The notes below the pieces were generated by a model, which searched no databases, was not told the origin of the DNA, and saw nothing but the letters and a program-made list of their open reading frames with translations. Source: Eudromia elegans (Eukaryota; Chordata; Aves; Tinamiformes; Tinamidae). Taken from it: a stretch of DNA of 64,000 bases. Of the stretch, positions 12,220-25,427 are shown in pieces. How positions within the stretch are numbered: position 1 is the first letter of the stretch; the number at the start of each line of letters is the position of its first letter. The stretch lies in NCBI GenBank assembly GCA_003342815.1, contig PTEX01000137.1, positions 1,151,564-1,215,563 of the forward strand, given 5' to 3'. A program made the position numbers and the translations under genes.

Positions 12220-14767
12220 CGCAAATACACGCAGACGTGTATAGTAAGAAGTTGGTAAAAGCTGAACAAAATTAGGGCATGTCAGGTCATGCACCACAGC
12301 TAGATCTTTCTATAGTTGTAATACTGATCTTTTGGATATTGATAAATACCAAGTTCACTAATGATTGGAATTAACTTGAGTCAACTTCAAATTTTTAGAA
12401 GCTTCAAGAATTTCTGAACATGGATTTAATTTCTTTTCCAGTGCTCAAAGATTTGACATTTGCTGAATCTTTTATTAGGTTTGCAAATCTGCTCTTCTTG
12501 GAATCCTCAAGGAAAAGAGAGAAATGTGAATCCACAATTTAAACAAAAAACATCCTCTGCCATTAGCATTTCTTTGATGGCCTTTTGGTTTATTGTTGTG
12601 CATTAACTTCTGTATAATCACATAATTGCTACAACATTCATATAAATAATGCATTTGGAAGAGAAAGTAAACAGTGTGTCACACTCTATTCCCCAGTGAA
12701 TTTAGCGGGACCCTCTAGCTTGACTTCAGTGCTAGAAGTTGCTTTCTTGCCTTGAGGCAAACAACATCTCTTGAAAAAGTTGAAGTAAACAGGGCAAATA
12801 AAAGCACTTTCATTTTATCATGAGATAAATGTGATGGGGCCATCTTTAAACCCCTCAGTGAGGTTACTTCATGACAAAACTAATGCATCTTGTCTTCGCT
12901 GTATTGTTACCTCAGGGTAGCTGGTGTGTATTAGCTATCACTAGCAGAAAAGACAAAGCCCACTTGCAGCTCCCCCAAGTCTTCTTTGGTTTTTCTTTTA
13001 TGGAAGTTTCTGGTAGAAGCTTCTATAAAGTCACAAAAGAGAACCATCCATGTCTGCCAGCTTTTTTTGCACTACATGAAAATATTTCTCAAATACAATC
13101 CTCTGTTCTCTCTCCCTTTCAAACACTTAAAGTTTAAAGAAGCCAAACTCTTCAGTATTTGACACAGTTTCAGTTCCAAGATCTACAGCCAGTTTTGAAA
13201 ACTGCAACTTATAATGAGCTAATTTTACAGTTAGAAAAAGGTCATGTCACATCAAAAGATACAGATATAGCTGGAACGGAGACAACAGATTTTTGAACAG
13301 AAAGCACTTGGATTTCACCCAAATATTGAGGCCTGAATTTCAGCAGCTTTTTATAAGCAGACATTTTAAAGACCTATTTTACAGGTTTGATGTGCTTGGG
13401 GCAGATACTGTGTTGTGTTTTTTTGACACAGCCTATGTATGCATCAGTTCTGGTTAGCTTTAGAGTATAAATCACATGGAAACATGCAGGAAGGAGTGTT
13501 TATGCAAGGATAAAATTATAGGTCCACTGATAAGTGAAGTTCTTACTCTGCAGAATATTCCAATCTGTTAGACACACAGGTAGGATTTGAAGCTCTACAC
13601 TTAACTCCTTCGTGAATGCAAAAGGAGAAAAACATAAAGTTAGCACTGTTGGGATATTTCACTGTTTGGAGTGACTTTTTAATGATAAACTGGACAAAAC
13701 TTCCCAAAAGAAAAGGATACTGTCACAGCCAGATGGAGCTGCAATTGAAACCCGTAATAAGGAAGACACTAAGAAAAGAAAGTGTTTATCACAAGCAGTG
13801 ATAGGGAAAGAAGACCCAAAGTACAGTGAGGCTGGGATGTCATGCACAGAGGACTGAATTTTCTCTAATCTTGAACGGCTGCTGACCCATGACTAAAATT
13901 TTACGGAGTACTTTTTGATCCCTGTGTCTAAAGAAGCGGTTGCTCTCCTTTGCCTTACGAGTGGCAGCATACTTCAACAAACACTGCTGCAAACCTCTGC
14001 TGTATCAGGGAAGGCAGTGACCCATTTTGAGAGCCTTGCTCAAGCACCCTCCACGGCCAGGCTTGTATGGAAGGGCAGCCTTTGGTGACAACAGAGAGGC
14101 AGCTATTTCATCTCTGAGCTTGATTCCCACATCCCCAGCTCATTCCATTTAACATCACAAATGCCTCCTTTACCAGATTAATCACTTCATTCAGTTTCCA
14201 GCATCACAGCATTCCCCGAAGTCCCCAGTGAGCCTGGGAAACATCGGAGGAGCTGCCTGGGTGTAGGTGACATGCCGTCTTTGGTCGCTGAGCATAACAA
14301 AACGTTCTTCTGCTTGCAATTTAACCCAGTCCTTGCTCCCAAAAATAACCCTGTACTGGAATACCATTGCCAGAGTAATGCCTTGTGTTCTTCAAGAGAA
14401 AATGATTCACAACTTGAATGCAGAAAGTATTCCAATTCATTCATCTGTAGTCTTAAGGGCCTTCCTGTTGCAATGAAATTAGCATGTATTTTTCTCTGAG
14501 CATTCCTATCTGTCTTGCTATGAACTCCAGCAGCCAGGCTGTTACTGTCCAAGGAGAATTAATAGTTTCTGTACCCCTCCTGGGACTTGCCTTACCCAAA
14601 CTGTTGTAATGGCTGTTGTAAAATGCTAACAGATACCGGAGTCTCCTCAGCATTGCTGCTTCCACCACTACCATCAATGGGTGTGTGGCTGGGAAAAGAA
14701 TAACCTAACTGCCTTGAGTAAATGTAGCTAAGGAAAGCAAGTGCCTCACATTTCTGAAGCTTCTTCA

Positions 14768-14791
14768 TTTCTTAAAATATATTTTAAGAAA
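14768..14791. repeat. Perfect 24-bp palindrome
   Basis: TTTCTTAAAATA is followed immediately by its exact reverse complement, with no spacer. AT-rich, so it could extrude as a cruciform. No known recognition site is identified. Confidence 0.85.
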
Positions 14792-15298
14792 ACTTTTGTT
14801 TGTCCAAATCTTGGTGTCACTAATCTTTCTGGGTTTTGCGAAAACAGAGATATGTGTCATTTTGGGGTGATAAGATCAGATTTTGAACTTGGATGTGCTG
14901 CCATGTAGAACCATATTTTAATTCCCTACACAAGAGAGATGGTAAAAAAATTCCTCAGCACTAGTTCTGCCTACTTTTGTTTCCTCTGTATCTCATTAGG
15001 CACTTAGCCAGCAGCTAGTCAGGTACAAAGAGGAAAGGACTTAGAAATGGGCCTCAGAGGTCCCGTGTTCCATCTGTGAGGGGTAAGTGTGAACTATGAG
15101 CCAAATTCATTTAGTTCCTTTTACATAATTGTCAGCTTCACTCAAAGCAGTTTCTTCTCCTTGGTTGCAAGGAAAGACAGTCAATTGTTGTTCTATTCAC
15201 TTCGTCACATAAACCCATTTGACAGGCATGACAGCAACTGCTTGCTAATTACAGAGCAAAATTTGCAGGGCAAGGTTTGTTGTGTCAACGGTCCCCGG

Positions 15299-15316
15299 AA
15301 CAATCCTGTGATTGTT
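15299..15316. promoter_or_regulatory. Inverted pair of SOX-like sites
   Basis: AACAAT (15299-15304) and ATTGTT (15311-15316) face each other across CCTGTG. SOX-family dimers are known to bind inverted ACAAT-type half sites a few bases apart. The spacing here is close to, but not exactly, the usual one. Binding is inferred only. Confidence 0.25.
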
Positions 15317-15850
15317 TTATGAGAAGATTGGGCAGTCAGGGCTGAGCACTTTTGCTTCAATTATCCCCATGTGCTGTCACGGCTTGGAGCTGCTCTAGTG
15401 GAATGAAAAGAACAAAATAAATGAGCTCTGCTCCAACCCCTGGGAGCAGCTGCTGAACCCTGAAGAACTTGGTTGGTTGTATCTTCATTAATTGCTACTA
15501 CAGATATTATTAGAGTGGTGCCTGGTAGCGGGAGTGGAATTGAGGGTCCATTAGCACTTCCATGTTATGTCCAGGGGTTTATAGTTCTGCTGACGAGTCT
15601 TGACCTAGAGTGAAACTCAGCAGGGCATCTCAGCTAAACCCACTTCTCTAACTTTGTTATTGACTGCTTCAGATGACCTAATAAAGTACAGCTTTTACTA
15701 ATGTTGGTTGTAGTTGACTGATTTCATCAAGAAGAGCATTTGATTTGGGAATGGAGGGTAAATAACATGAAAGTTCATCTCAGTGGAGCAGAGTTTAAAA
15801 AATCAAGGAATAAATTGTCTGATTTAAGAATCTAGATGGCTTATAGAGAC

Positions 15851-15871
15851 AAAAAAAAAAAAAAAAAAAAA
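15851..15871. repeat. Poly-A tract (A21)
   Basis: Twenty-one uninterrupted A residues. No recognisable retrocopy lies immediately upstream, so it is called a simple homopolymer. Confidence 0.95.
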
Positions 15872-17297
15872 GAAAGTCCTTAAAGAAGAAATGCAACCGG
15901 GTGGTCATAAATCAGAACAACCTTTTCTAGTATATTTCAAAAATTATCCTATTGAATTAATTATTTCCTATTGAAGTTATTTGTCCACAGATCCTGAGCA
16001 CCTCAGAAAAACCCAGCCGGGTTTTCAGGGCACCTTCATGAGCTCCATTTGATTATGTTCCTCAAGAATTTCCTCTTTGTGACCTAACCACTGTTGTGTA
16101 ACTGCCATTTCCAGAAAATGGTTGGGGATAAACTAGAAAAATAAAGGGAAGGGGGTATTTTTATATCCTGCTCTTACTAAGTTATTCAACAATTTCCCAT
16201 TTCTTGCAATAATCAAGGATATTTTCAAATTGTTTTTTCTAGAATAAATGAAAGTTTCTAGAATAAATGAAAAATGGCACCATTCCTGTGAGTCTTTCTA
16301 ACACACAAGCATTTCCCACACTAAAATACACACTGTTGAATTGCACCCCAAAAAATCTCTCTTCATTAGCATTGAGCAGATAAACACAGGACTGAGCCTA
16401 ATCTCGGCAGATTCTGTGTCCATTTTCCATGGACCATTTTCCAATTTGGGAAAATCTTCCAGATTTTGTGTCCATTTTCCAATAATTACTGGACTAAGCA
16501 CCTCAGAAAGCAGACTGTGTCTACAGAATAGTTCTGTAAGCCTCAGGTAGCATTGTAATGAGTTGCACCTACAAGGATTTCCTGCCCACAGTCTAAATAC
16601 ACTTTGCCAACTACCACATTGATCTTAAATCCAGACTTTGCTATAGGTAACGGTCCCTCCAAGGAGCTTTACACCTGCACAACACCCTCGTCCTAATCTG
16701 GCACCCCTAGAGACACCACAGCGGAGAACTCTTCCACCACCCCTGCTCCAGACATGGCCTCCTCCTGCCTCCCTTGCAGGGGAGAGGGAGATATGCCATG
16801 GCTGCACTAAAAGATTATCTTCATAGCACTTGAGCAGGTTGTAAGCCTCAAGTAAAAGTTTCTGAAGTATGTATTCTTCTTTTATGAAAGTGAATCAGGT
16901 ATCATGGTACCTCTTAACTACCATTTGGAAGAGTGTCCTTCACTTTTCCACAGCGATTATTGCTGCTCCAACCCGAAAGATTTCAGAAAGTGGGAACAGC
17001 TACTGGAAAATCCAACACAGACCAACATGGGCCCAAATCTGAGTTCTACTGCAGCAAGTTTCTTTCCACTCATTCCTAGCCCCCTATACAAACAGATTCG
17101 ATTTTTTGCCTTTATAGCTTATTCCTTGAACTATTTTCCTTTAAGTTCAGTAGAAATTTTATAGGATAATTCCCTAATCTGTCCACTTTTTCAAGGTCAG
17201 GACCATTGCTCACAGATCTTTGGTACTGGTAGAAGATGGCTGGGAGAGCAGAGAAGAAAGAAATAAAAGAGTAAGTGTTCAGTCTTATTGCCACTCT
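15872..17297. other. Noncoding flank left of the CR1 insertion
   Basis: No gene is recognised. The stretch contains a 19-bp tandem duplication at 16236-16273 and two copies of GTGTCCATTTTCCA around 16418-16480 that give short chance frames on both strands. Confidence 0.55.
16236..16273. repeat. 19-bp tandem duplication
   Basis: TTTCTAGAATAAATGAAAG is followed directly by a second copy that differs only in its last base. A likely recent slippage event. Confidence 0.9.
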
Positions 17298-17321
17298 CAT
17301 AGAATCATAGAATCATAGAAT
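17298..17321 (-). repeat. CR1 3' terminal octamer repeat (ATTCTATG)3
   Basis: Three exact copies of ATTCTATG on the minus strand. This microsatellite-like end is diagnostic of avian/sauropsid CR1 and fixes the 3' boundary of the insertion. Confidence 0.97.
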
Positions 17322-17385
17322 GGCTAGGGTTGGAAGGGACCTGTAGAGGTCATCTAGTCCAACCCCCCTGCACACGTAGGGTCTC

Positions 17386-18288
17386 CTAGAGCATGTGGCA
17401 CAGGGTGATGTCCAGGCGAGTTTTGAAGATCTCCAGAGAAGGAGACTCCACTACCTCTCTGGGCAGCCTGTTCCAGTGCTCTGTCACCCTCTCTGTTAAG
17501 AAATTCTTCCTCAAGTTCCTGTGGAACTTTTGGTGCCTCAATTTGTGGCCGTTTCCCCTAGTTCTATCACTGGCCACCACTGAGAAGAGGCCAGCCCCCT
17601 CCTCCTCACTCCCTGTCTTGAGATATTTATATACATTAATCAGATCCCCTCTCAGTCTTCTCTTCTCCAGGCTGAAGAGGCCCAGCTCTCTCAGCCTTTG
17701 CTCATAGGGCAGATGTTCCAGACCCCTAATCATCTTTGTGGCCCTGCGCTGGACTCTCTCTAGCAGCTCCACATCCCTCCTGCACTGGGTAGCCCAGAAC
17801 TGCACACAGGACTCGAGGTGCGGCCTCACCAGGGCTGAGTAGAGGGGCAGAATCACCTCCCTCGACCTGCTGGAGACGCTCTGCTTAATGCACCCCAGGA
17901 TCCCATTGGCCTTCTTGGCCACGAGGGCACACTGCTGCCTCATGGTCAACTTGTCGTCCACCATGACGCCCAGGTCCCTCTCTGCAGGGCTGCTCTCCAG
18001 GAGGTCGGTCCCCAGCCTGTAGGCATGTCTAGGGTTATTCCTCCCCAGGTGCAGGACCCTACACCTGCCCTTGTTGAACTTCATGAGGTTACTCGCCGCC
18101 CAGCTGTCCAGTCTGTCCAGGTCCCTCTGGATGGCAGCGCAGCCCTCAGGGCTGTCAGCTATTCCTCCCAGCTTAGTATCATCAGCAAACTTGCTGAGGG
18201 AGCACTCCATCCCTTCATCTAGGTCGTTAATGAATAAATTGAACAGGACCGGACCAAGGACTGACCTCTGGGGGACACCACTAATCAC
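17386..18288 (-). pseudogene. CR1 ORF2 remnant: reverse-transcriptase C-terminal part
   Basis: An uninterrupted 300-codon frame read from GTG (a valine codon within the original ORF, not a true start) to TAG at 17388-17386. It opens with the reverse-transcriptase block [11 protein letters not shown] (residues 3-13), continues with [11 protein letters not shown] and carries the catalytic FADD at residues 34-37 in FADDTKLGG. After that come the thumb-like region and the CR1 C-terminal segment with [19 protein letters not shown] and [19 protein letters not shown]. The family usually has GVPQGS; here Gly is Arg at residue 8. The endonuclease and the N-terminal half of the polymerase are missing, so the piece cannot support its own mobility. 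The frame has survived without stops, which suggests little time since insertion, not selection. Confidence 0.93.
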
Positions 18289-21200
18289 AGGCTCAAGTTA
18301 GACTAGTTCAATACGCTGAAGAACAAGTCAGTCCAACTGACACTGAATAACTACAGAAAAAGCCAGTGGAAATCCTTCACAAAAAGTCATGTATCTTGCA
18401 GCAGTTCTGCTTCTGGTTATAGCCATGAGATTAAAAAGAAATTTCTCATACCTTTCATTAGCATCTCAGAATATTTCAGGCTACCCAGAAAATAAAAATA
18501 AGGGATTATTCCTTTCCTTTAAACAAAAGGGATTTAAATCAGACGTAGTCTAACTCCTGTGTAGGCCATTCCCCATGGTATATTGCAATGTGCGTAATAA
18601 TCCAATTAAAGCAGAGGCTAACGTTTCTCCTAAGCTCTACTGCAAGCACATCCTTCAGCACTGCAATGTATCAATGAAATTTAGGGCTAACCCTGTCAAA
18701 CTTGCCTAGCTCTGGCTAGGAATCGCAGGTTTTTTCTCTACATTTAATTTATGTTTTTCCTGGATTTCAGCCAGCAAAGAATTCATGAGATTCTGAATCT
18801 TCCACCTCCACTGTTCATTCAGCTACATTCTGAGTAGCAGAGAACCAGTCTCTCTGAAAGACACTAGTGCCGAAATAGCATGGACACACACTCAGGTCTG
18901 TAGGACAGAAGGTTCTGACTTGCATTTGTTAGAATAAAGCTACTACAGATCTGCAAGCCAGGTATCTACATGAGGTTAGAAGTAAACAGTTCTTTCATCT
19001 GGACATTAGAAACATGATGAAGGACACTAGATGGAAGTTGAAGTTGTACAAATTTAGGTTGTAAGTGGGGTTAGGTTCCCTGAAGTATCATAATATTCTG
19101 CAATACTCAGCTCATTCCCCCCTCATCCAATTAAACAGTTGTCCTGTGTATGAAATAGTTAAACATTGTTTACAAGAGGTTTTCTAGGGGAATTCCTAAC
19201 ACTTTATGGCCCATGAATGTTTAAGATTTATACAACCAGGAAAAGTTATATGAGTTACCCCCGAGAGCTCACTGACTAGGGCATCTCCAAGGGATCACAG
19301 CTTAATTCTCCAGCTGAAATGGGAGAGGAGAGCACCAATGTAGCATCCCATGCTCCAGATGATGGCACTAATAGGCTCCTGCAGGGAGGAGGAAGTTGGG
19401 TCTCTGTTTTTGTGTGGTCTTGTGTGTTTCAAGCAAGTCCAGAAGAGGCCAGATCCTACATGGTGCTCAGATCTACGGGGCTTTCATCATGAATCTGTCC
19501 AGTCCATTGGCCCATTAGCTATGATGTGAGGATTCATTTGTGTGGACCTTCTCTGCTAGCAAAACCATAAGCATTTACAAGTCTAGGATCACTGGATCAC
19601 TGCTTGTGGAAGAAGAGCACACACAGGTCTTATGTGTGCAATTGGTATTTTGCATCCTGAAGTCCCCCGTGGGAATCTGGCCCAAAGTATCTCAAGTAAC
19701 TTGATTTTAAGCATACACACACATATGCACACACAACATAGGTCATTATTTCAACACCATACCTACATACAGATACGTATTGTGAGGGCTGGGGGCTGTT
19801 CTAAGAAAAAAAAGCTGGATTCCATTCTGAAAGGCACACTCCAGTTCAGCCAGAGGTTATAGGCTTCATACAGAAATTTCACAGCTACAATCTGTATTTA
19901 AGGCAGTAGGTCAAACTACCCTCATAATAGTATCTCTTGTCTTGTAAAGATTATATGACATTTAAGAGAAGAAGGGAGGCACTTGAAGCTAAATCTGAGG
20001 ATACTCCAGTGTCTGATGGTGTGCAGGTCTGGCAAATGGGTTTAGACACTTAACAAGAATACTTCAATTTTCAGTCAGCCCCTAATTGGTTTGCTAGTGG
20101 TATGAGGTAACTTCAGGGTTAGTTTTCCCCATAAGTTGGGTCAAATAGTGTTTTCCCCTTACAAGATAAAACACATCTTAAATGAATCTAAACACTTCTG
20201 TAGGTGCAGACCAAGATAAATAGTAGTATAACAGAATCTGATCATCTCTGCAGAGCACTGGAGTATTTCCTCACTGGAGTTCCCGAGAAAATAGCTGAGC
20301 CTTTTGGGTAGCACTTCTTTCTCTCCTTGCAGCTAGGTTGCTTTGCAGTAGGATGCTAAGGGCATGTGAAGCTGGTTCATGCAGCCTTGCTTATCTCAAG
20401 GATGTAGTTGTCCTTGTAGGCGTAGAGGGAGGGTTGGAAAAACTAGAGAGATGGCTTTGTGCTTTTTGCCAGGGCTCCTCTCTGACAGAATGACAAGGTG
20501 GGAGAGAGCATAGAGGAACATGCACAAAAAGGTCACAGGGAGAAACCAAGGTAACTGCTGGGGAAAGAATGGAAGTAGATTTCAGGGTAGGAAATAGGAC
20601 CTGAAAGACATGGCAGGGCAAAGCAATAGCCTTACAGATAAATACATGAAGTTTGCTTTGCTCCATTTCCATAGGATGCATGGCATCCGCATCTGCACCA
20701 CAGTCCACAGCAGCAGCTGCCTCTGCTGAAGTAAACTAAGCTGTCCTTACACCAGCCTACTAGCATACTGCTAGTGGAATAAACTGCAGGAACACAGACC
20801 ACAGCATTAAGTGGCAGGTTCACCTGCCTTTCCGGGTAGATGCTCCCACAGTTAGCTTGGCCATAGTTGTCCACCATTCCCATGGGGCAAGCTAATGGAT
20901 TTGAGCTAGGATATGCCACAGTGACACACAATGCATGGTTTGCAATGAAGGCAAAGCTTGACAAGACAATGGCAGATGGAATAAAGCAACAACAAAACCC
21001 TTCAGAAAGCAGAGGCTTGAAATCTTCTTTTCTTTGTGCACTTGCAGTTATCAAGGTTGCAGAGCAGGAGATTCCAGTAATTGAGACATGAAGGAAAGCC
21101 CTCTGGAGAAGCTGAGAAGATGTCATAAGGCCCTTTTCCCGAGTTGCTTGAGCAGCTTACAGTTTTCCGACAGTTATTGCTCATTCGAAGTTCATTGTGG

Positions 21201-23980
21201 AATTATTTCCATGAGTAATTCTTGGCTTCCATATCACTCACACGCAGCGCTTGCAGTCAACTGATACTTGAAATTCAAGATTGGTCAGTTCATTTTGCCT
21301 GTTCATATAGGACACTTATTCCATTGCAGAAAAGGAATTGCTCTATGGTGGGTCATATGCCAGGGTTACCCAGGGTTATGTTTTCTTACACGTCGGAGAC
21401 CAATACTCACAGATTTTAATAATGTGGCAAATCCATTTTTGTTTCCTGAGAGCACAAGAACCAGCACAGCATTTACAAATAGAGAATGAGGTTGAATATT
21501 TTTAGTGGCCACTCCAGGGTCACTGAAACCTCCTGACAATTGGTGTGTTTTCTGGATTATCCTTGGAAAGCAAAAACAGAGAAAAGCATCAGAGTAGTCA
21601 AGGCGAGCAAGACATCTGTTATGAGAGGGCTCAAAGGGCAGTAGTGTCCATCAGGAACATGTTGGGGTCATGGCAGCAGATCTTGAAGCATCCACACCTC
21701 TGAGGAGACTCAGGCAGTTCAGAAAAGACTCAAAAGGATCTAAACTGCACAAAGAGTTAACCACGCTGTCAAAGCAAAGCTCCATCCATTGCCCATACAT
21801 GGCAGAGTAAACAGTCCCCAACTCGCAGGGAGTACAGCATTAATCAAAGATAACAGAGCCTTGATGTGAGACAGAGCGTAAGTAAGATCAATACATCCAG
21901 CTAGTGGACACAGTTTTTTTGGCTCCTTTCACAATAACTGTTTTGTTTTAAATGCTACTTCAAACATACCTAAATTGTTATCTACAGCCTGCATACTGCA
22001 CAAGGAGAAAAATAAAACAACCATGACTTTCAAAGCAGGAGGAAGAATAAATTGGCTCAGTGAAGATGGTCAGCTTGAATCAGTGTCACTATTAGATGAT
22101 ATAAACGGTGTGTTCATTTGTACAGCAGCTTCCACAATTGATGTACTTTGAAGTACCTCATTTTGAGTTTCATTTTCACCCTGAAATTCTGAAATTATCA
22201 CAAAAGTTTCTCCATTTAAATGAACTGTTAGTCTTAAAAATGATAATTTTATTACATTTTCTATCCTGATGGTGATAACTGAAGTCTGGAAAGTGCATGC
22301 TATCCATTAGTGATCATTAGGAAGGCAGTTGGAAGTTGCACAACCTCTTCATAGTTCTTTCATTCATAGTTCCTTTAGTGGCCATTATCAGGAAAAACGA
22401 GTTTTCTTAAAAAAATATAAAACTGTTTGAATCAATATACCATCCAGCACAACTCCACTAGTCCTCCAAGGATTTCCAAGGCTTTTCTTCTTCCTTCTTT
22501 CCCAATAGTCCTTGAAATCTTTATATACAGTCTTCGGTGGCTCCCTGGAAGAAGAGACCAAAAACAATTGCGTAACAACACAATATAGACTAATAGGCGT
22601 ATGGGAAGACGGAAAGTCTACTTAAGTTTGTCCTGATACTCTGTCAAATTTCGCACAATGTCAAGAGCCAATTTCTTTCTTTGTAGCCCATGTTCAGCTG
22701 CACATACCCATTCTTGTGCCCTGTTCTGAGAGTGCTAATTTAACCACTGCCGCTGCCCAGCTGTTGAATTTAGCTTCTGTTAAGAGCTGGTGTGCCAAGA
22801 CCTTTTTCACACTATGATGGAAACCAAGTTAGAAATAACTCTAGAGTTGGCAAGGTTTCTCCAAGTTTTCATTTCTTGAATTGCTTTTTTGCCAAGTTAT
22901 GTTATTCACAGCCTCTTGGGGATCTGTAGGACAATTTTTTTGTTTTAATGCACTTCTCTCTGAAGGAAAAGTGAGAGATATAAAGGCTAATACTAATCTC
23001 TAATTTCCTATATGACAACCAGCAAACACAGAGGTATCATGATTAGGAGGCGAACCTGGCCTCCATCATATGAGGTTCATGTACCTGAGAGAAGGATCAA
23101 GGCTGAGCCTGCTGCTTCAGCAGGGTCACATTTGGTGGTCATTTATCAGTAGCTGCTGTGTCTGAGACTTTGAATCACAGAGGAGTAGAAAAGTGTTGGA
23201 TGTTTCTCACGGAAGCTGCAGGTTTGCTACACGAGGCCAGAGCTTCTGATCTCCAATGCAGCATCTGCACTAGCCAGAGGAGTCGTGAGAGTGACTGTCT
23301 GCAACCCCCTTCCACTCTCAAAGAAAGCCAGTTCTGCCGCCCAGGATTATGAAAGACTGTCATTAATGCTAAAGAGCCAGCGCCCAGTTTGAGTCTTGTG
23401 CAGCCTTGACACAACAAAAAAAAACCAAAACAAAAAGTTAATTGGCTTTTATGGATAGTTAAATCATTGTATGGAAATACTAGAAGACTTTAATGTGTGC
23501 TGTGGCCACTATTCTGGTATCTAGAATAACAGATGCTGTAGCTGTACTCAATATCTGAGGATAAAGAACCATTGCATATGAATAAGGATGATTTCACCCG
23601 AAGGCAGAACCAGTAGTAGATCTGTGATTATGTGGCTGAAGCCTTCACTATTTAAAAACACAAAGAAATGCTCAGGAGCATTCTCTGAGTTCAGAGAATA
23701 CTAGAGCAGAACCAGAGAAGAGCACCCAGAATTAGATTGCCATTTATCCTTTTATTGGGTCACGGTTGGCCTGAAAGGATAGAGAGAGAGGGACTGTTAG
23801 AGATCAGAAAACAAGGCCGATTTTCCCCTGCTGTAGAACAGTACAAAAACTATGGTTAAAAAAAAAAGTATATAAAAAAATTCTGTCACTGATTTTTTAT
23901 CCATTAAGTTCTGGCCAAAAAAATTTCCAGTCAGAGGCTGTCAGATGAAAAAGTTGCATGAAACTTGGCTCACAACAAGT

Positions 23981-24003
23981 TAAAATAAAATAAAATAAAA
24001 AAA
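23981..24003. repeat. (TAAAA)n short simple repeat
   Basis: Four TAAAA-type units followed by A residues. A further A-rich run precedes it near 23860-23880. Confidence 0.9.
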
Positions 24004-25400
24004 TTAAAGGAATGTGTGTGTGAGAGAGACAGAAAACAAAAAGTCTTAATAAAACCAAAAAAAAGTCATCTATGCCAAGATTGTAGCACAAAAGGGGGAA
24101 AGAAAAGATTCCCACCCCCCATATATAAAACTTCTCCTTCCAACACTTCCTAGCACAGGGAGTAAAACAGGAATAGCAAGAGAATCCCAGCACTGAGACC
24201 AGAATAAGAGTGCTGCTCAGATCTGCCTCCCTGAGTGTTCAGTTCATAGATCTGGGCTTTACAGCTATGTGTGGGCAGTGGAAAAATACTACTGAATGAC
24301 TAATTACCCAAAGCGTTGGGTAACAAAACCCCAATTTAAATATATGCAGGAGGTAGACAGAAAGGTGCCAGCCTGAAGCTTGTAATTACTTTCATTTCTG
24401 GCAAGCATCAGATGTAGTTCTAATAATAACTATGGGCGCAAAGCATTAGTTAGAAAGGCAGGGGATACTTATTAACAGCTGCAGGTGAGGCCAAAGCAGG
24501 CAGGACCCATCCTAAAGTGAGGGTGCCCAGGAGGAGGGGAGCAGCTGCAAGGACAGGATGCTCAAAGCGCCTCGGCACTGGAATGGGGGCTCAAACAGGA
24601 GCCTCAGCCACTATGAGCAGAGGCTCATCAGCAGGAGACACTACAAGGCAGCTTGTCACACATGAGGATGCAAACCTGCCTGAAAAACTCCACCAGCAAA
24701 ATGACCATCCCCTTCCTCCTGACTCCAGCCTGCAAAGTCCATGCTCTTGATGAAGGGAGAATGCTGTCGCCGTCCTCACTGAGGGGCCAGGAGATCAGTC
24801 TGCAGCTCTGGCAGCACTGTCCATCTTTGTGACTGGTCCCACCACCAGCTGGTGACATTCCCTTTGCACCATCAGGAGGTTTCCCCCTCTTCAAGGAGCT
24901 TCCATGTAGGATGGCACTGCGACTTCCCTCCTTGCACTCTCATATAGCCCTAACTGGCTGAACAGACTTTTCCCAAGCTCTGCTCATAAGGGAGAATGGA
25001 TGGACTCTGGTTGGTGGGATGCAGCAGGCAGGAGGCACAGGCAGGTTGGAGCATGCCCTCCTGCTTGGCATGCCTGTCACTGCTCAGCCACAGGTACCAG
25101 CCCCATCTTCCCAAAAAGCCCTGGAGCAAGCCCTGTGCCACACGCAGCCAGCACAGGGCTCCAGCCACCTCACTGTCTTGCACACTAGCCCAGCCTGGTC
25201 TGCACCCACAGGCATCTGCAAGCAGGGCAGATCCTGGATCCTCACCAAAAGCATCCTTTGCTTGGAGACATCCCCACAGCCGAGACATTTAGCAGTACTT
25301 GGACCCTCTTCATGGAGTCAGTTGTCTTCCCCTTCTTCCTGAGCTGTCCCCTCTAGATATATTCTTTTTTAAGCACTCTGCTGAATGCTTGTCTAGGCTG

Positions 25401-25427
25401 TATTCAGTATTCAGTGTATTCAGTGTC
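25401..25427. repeat. Short TATTCAG tandem repeat
   Basis: Three imperfect units (TATTCAG, TATTCAGTG, TATTCAGTG) in a row. Simple slippage product. Confidence 0.8.

Larger units (their letters stand above)
11432..15850. other. Noncoding stretch with A/T-rich repeats, no gene recognised
   Basis: The stretch includes a poly-T tract near 11740-11753, the TATA/TGTA satellite at 12148-12219, a 24-bp palindrome at 14768-14791 and an inverted SOX-like motif pair at 15299-15316. The largest frame (14187-14552 minus, 121 codons) has no domain and is overlapped by frames on the other strand. Confidence 0.55.
17298..18291 (-). mobile_element. CR1 LINE, 5'-truncated, intact 3' end
   Basis: The element lies on the minus strand. 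Its 3' end is at 17298 with three perfect copies of the CR1 tail octamer, preceded by the typical short 3' UTR (17322-17385 and adjoining). The body encodes the end of the reverse transcriptase and the CR1 C-terminal region. The 5' end is cut near 18291, inside the reverse-transcriptase domain, which is the usual fate of CR1 copies. CR1 normally leaves no clear target-site duplication and none is seen. About 1 kb remains of an element that is normally over 4 kb. The open frame points to a fairly young insertion. The subfamily is not assigned. Confidence 0.97.

Noticed and set aside
15851-15871. A tract as tail of a processed retrocopy
   Set aside because: No coding remnant upstream, and CR1-bearing bird genomes have few processed retrocopies.
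20632-21126. 164-codon minus-strand frame rich in cysteine and serine
   Set aside because: No domain or signal recognised; chance yields a few frames of this size in the window.
24950-25342. Several overlapping frames on both strands
   Set aside because: All three plus frames and one minus frame are open at once, the mark of a stop-poor G+C-richer patch rather than a gene.
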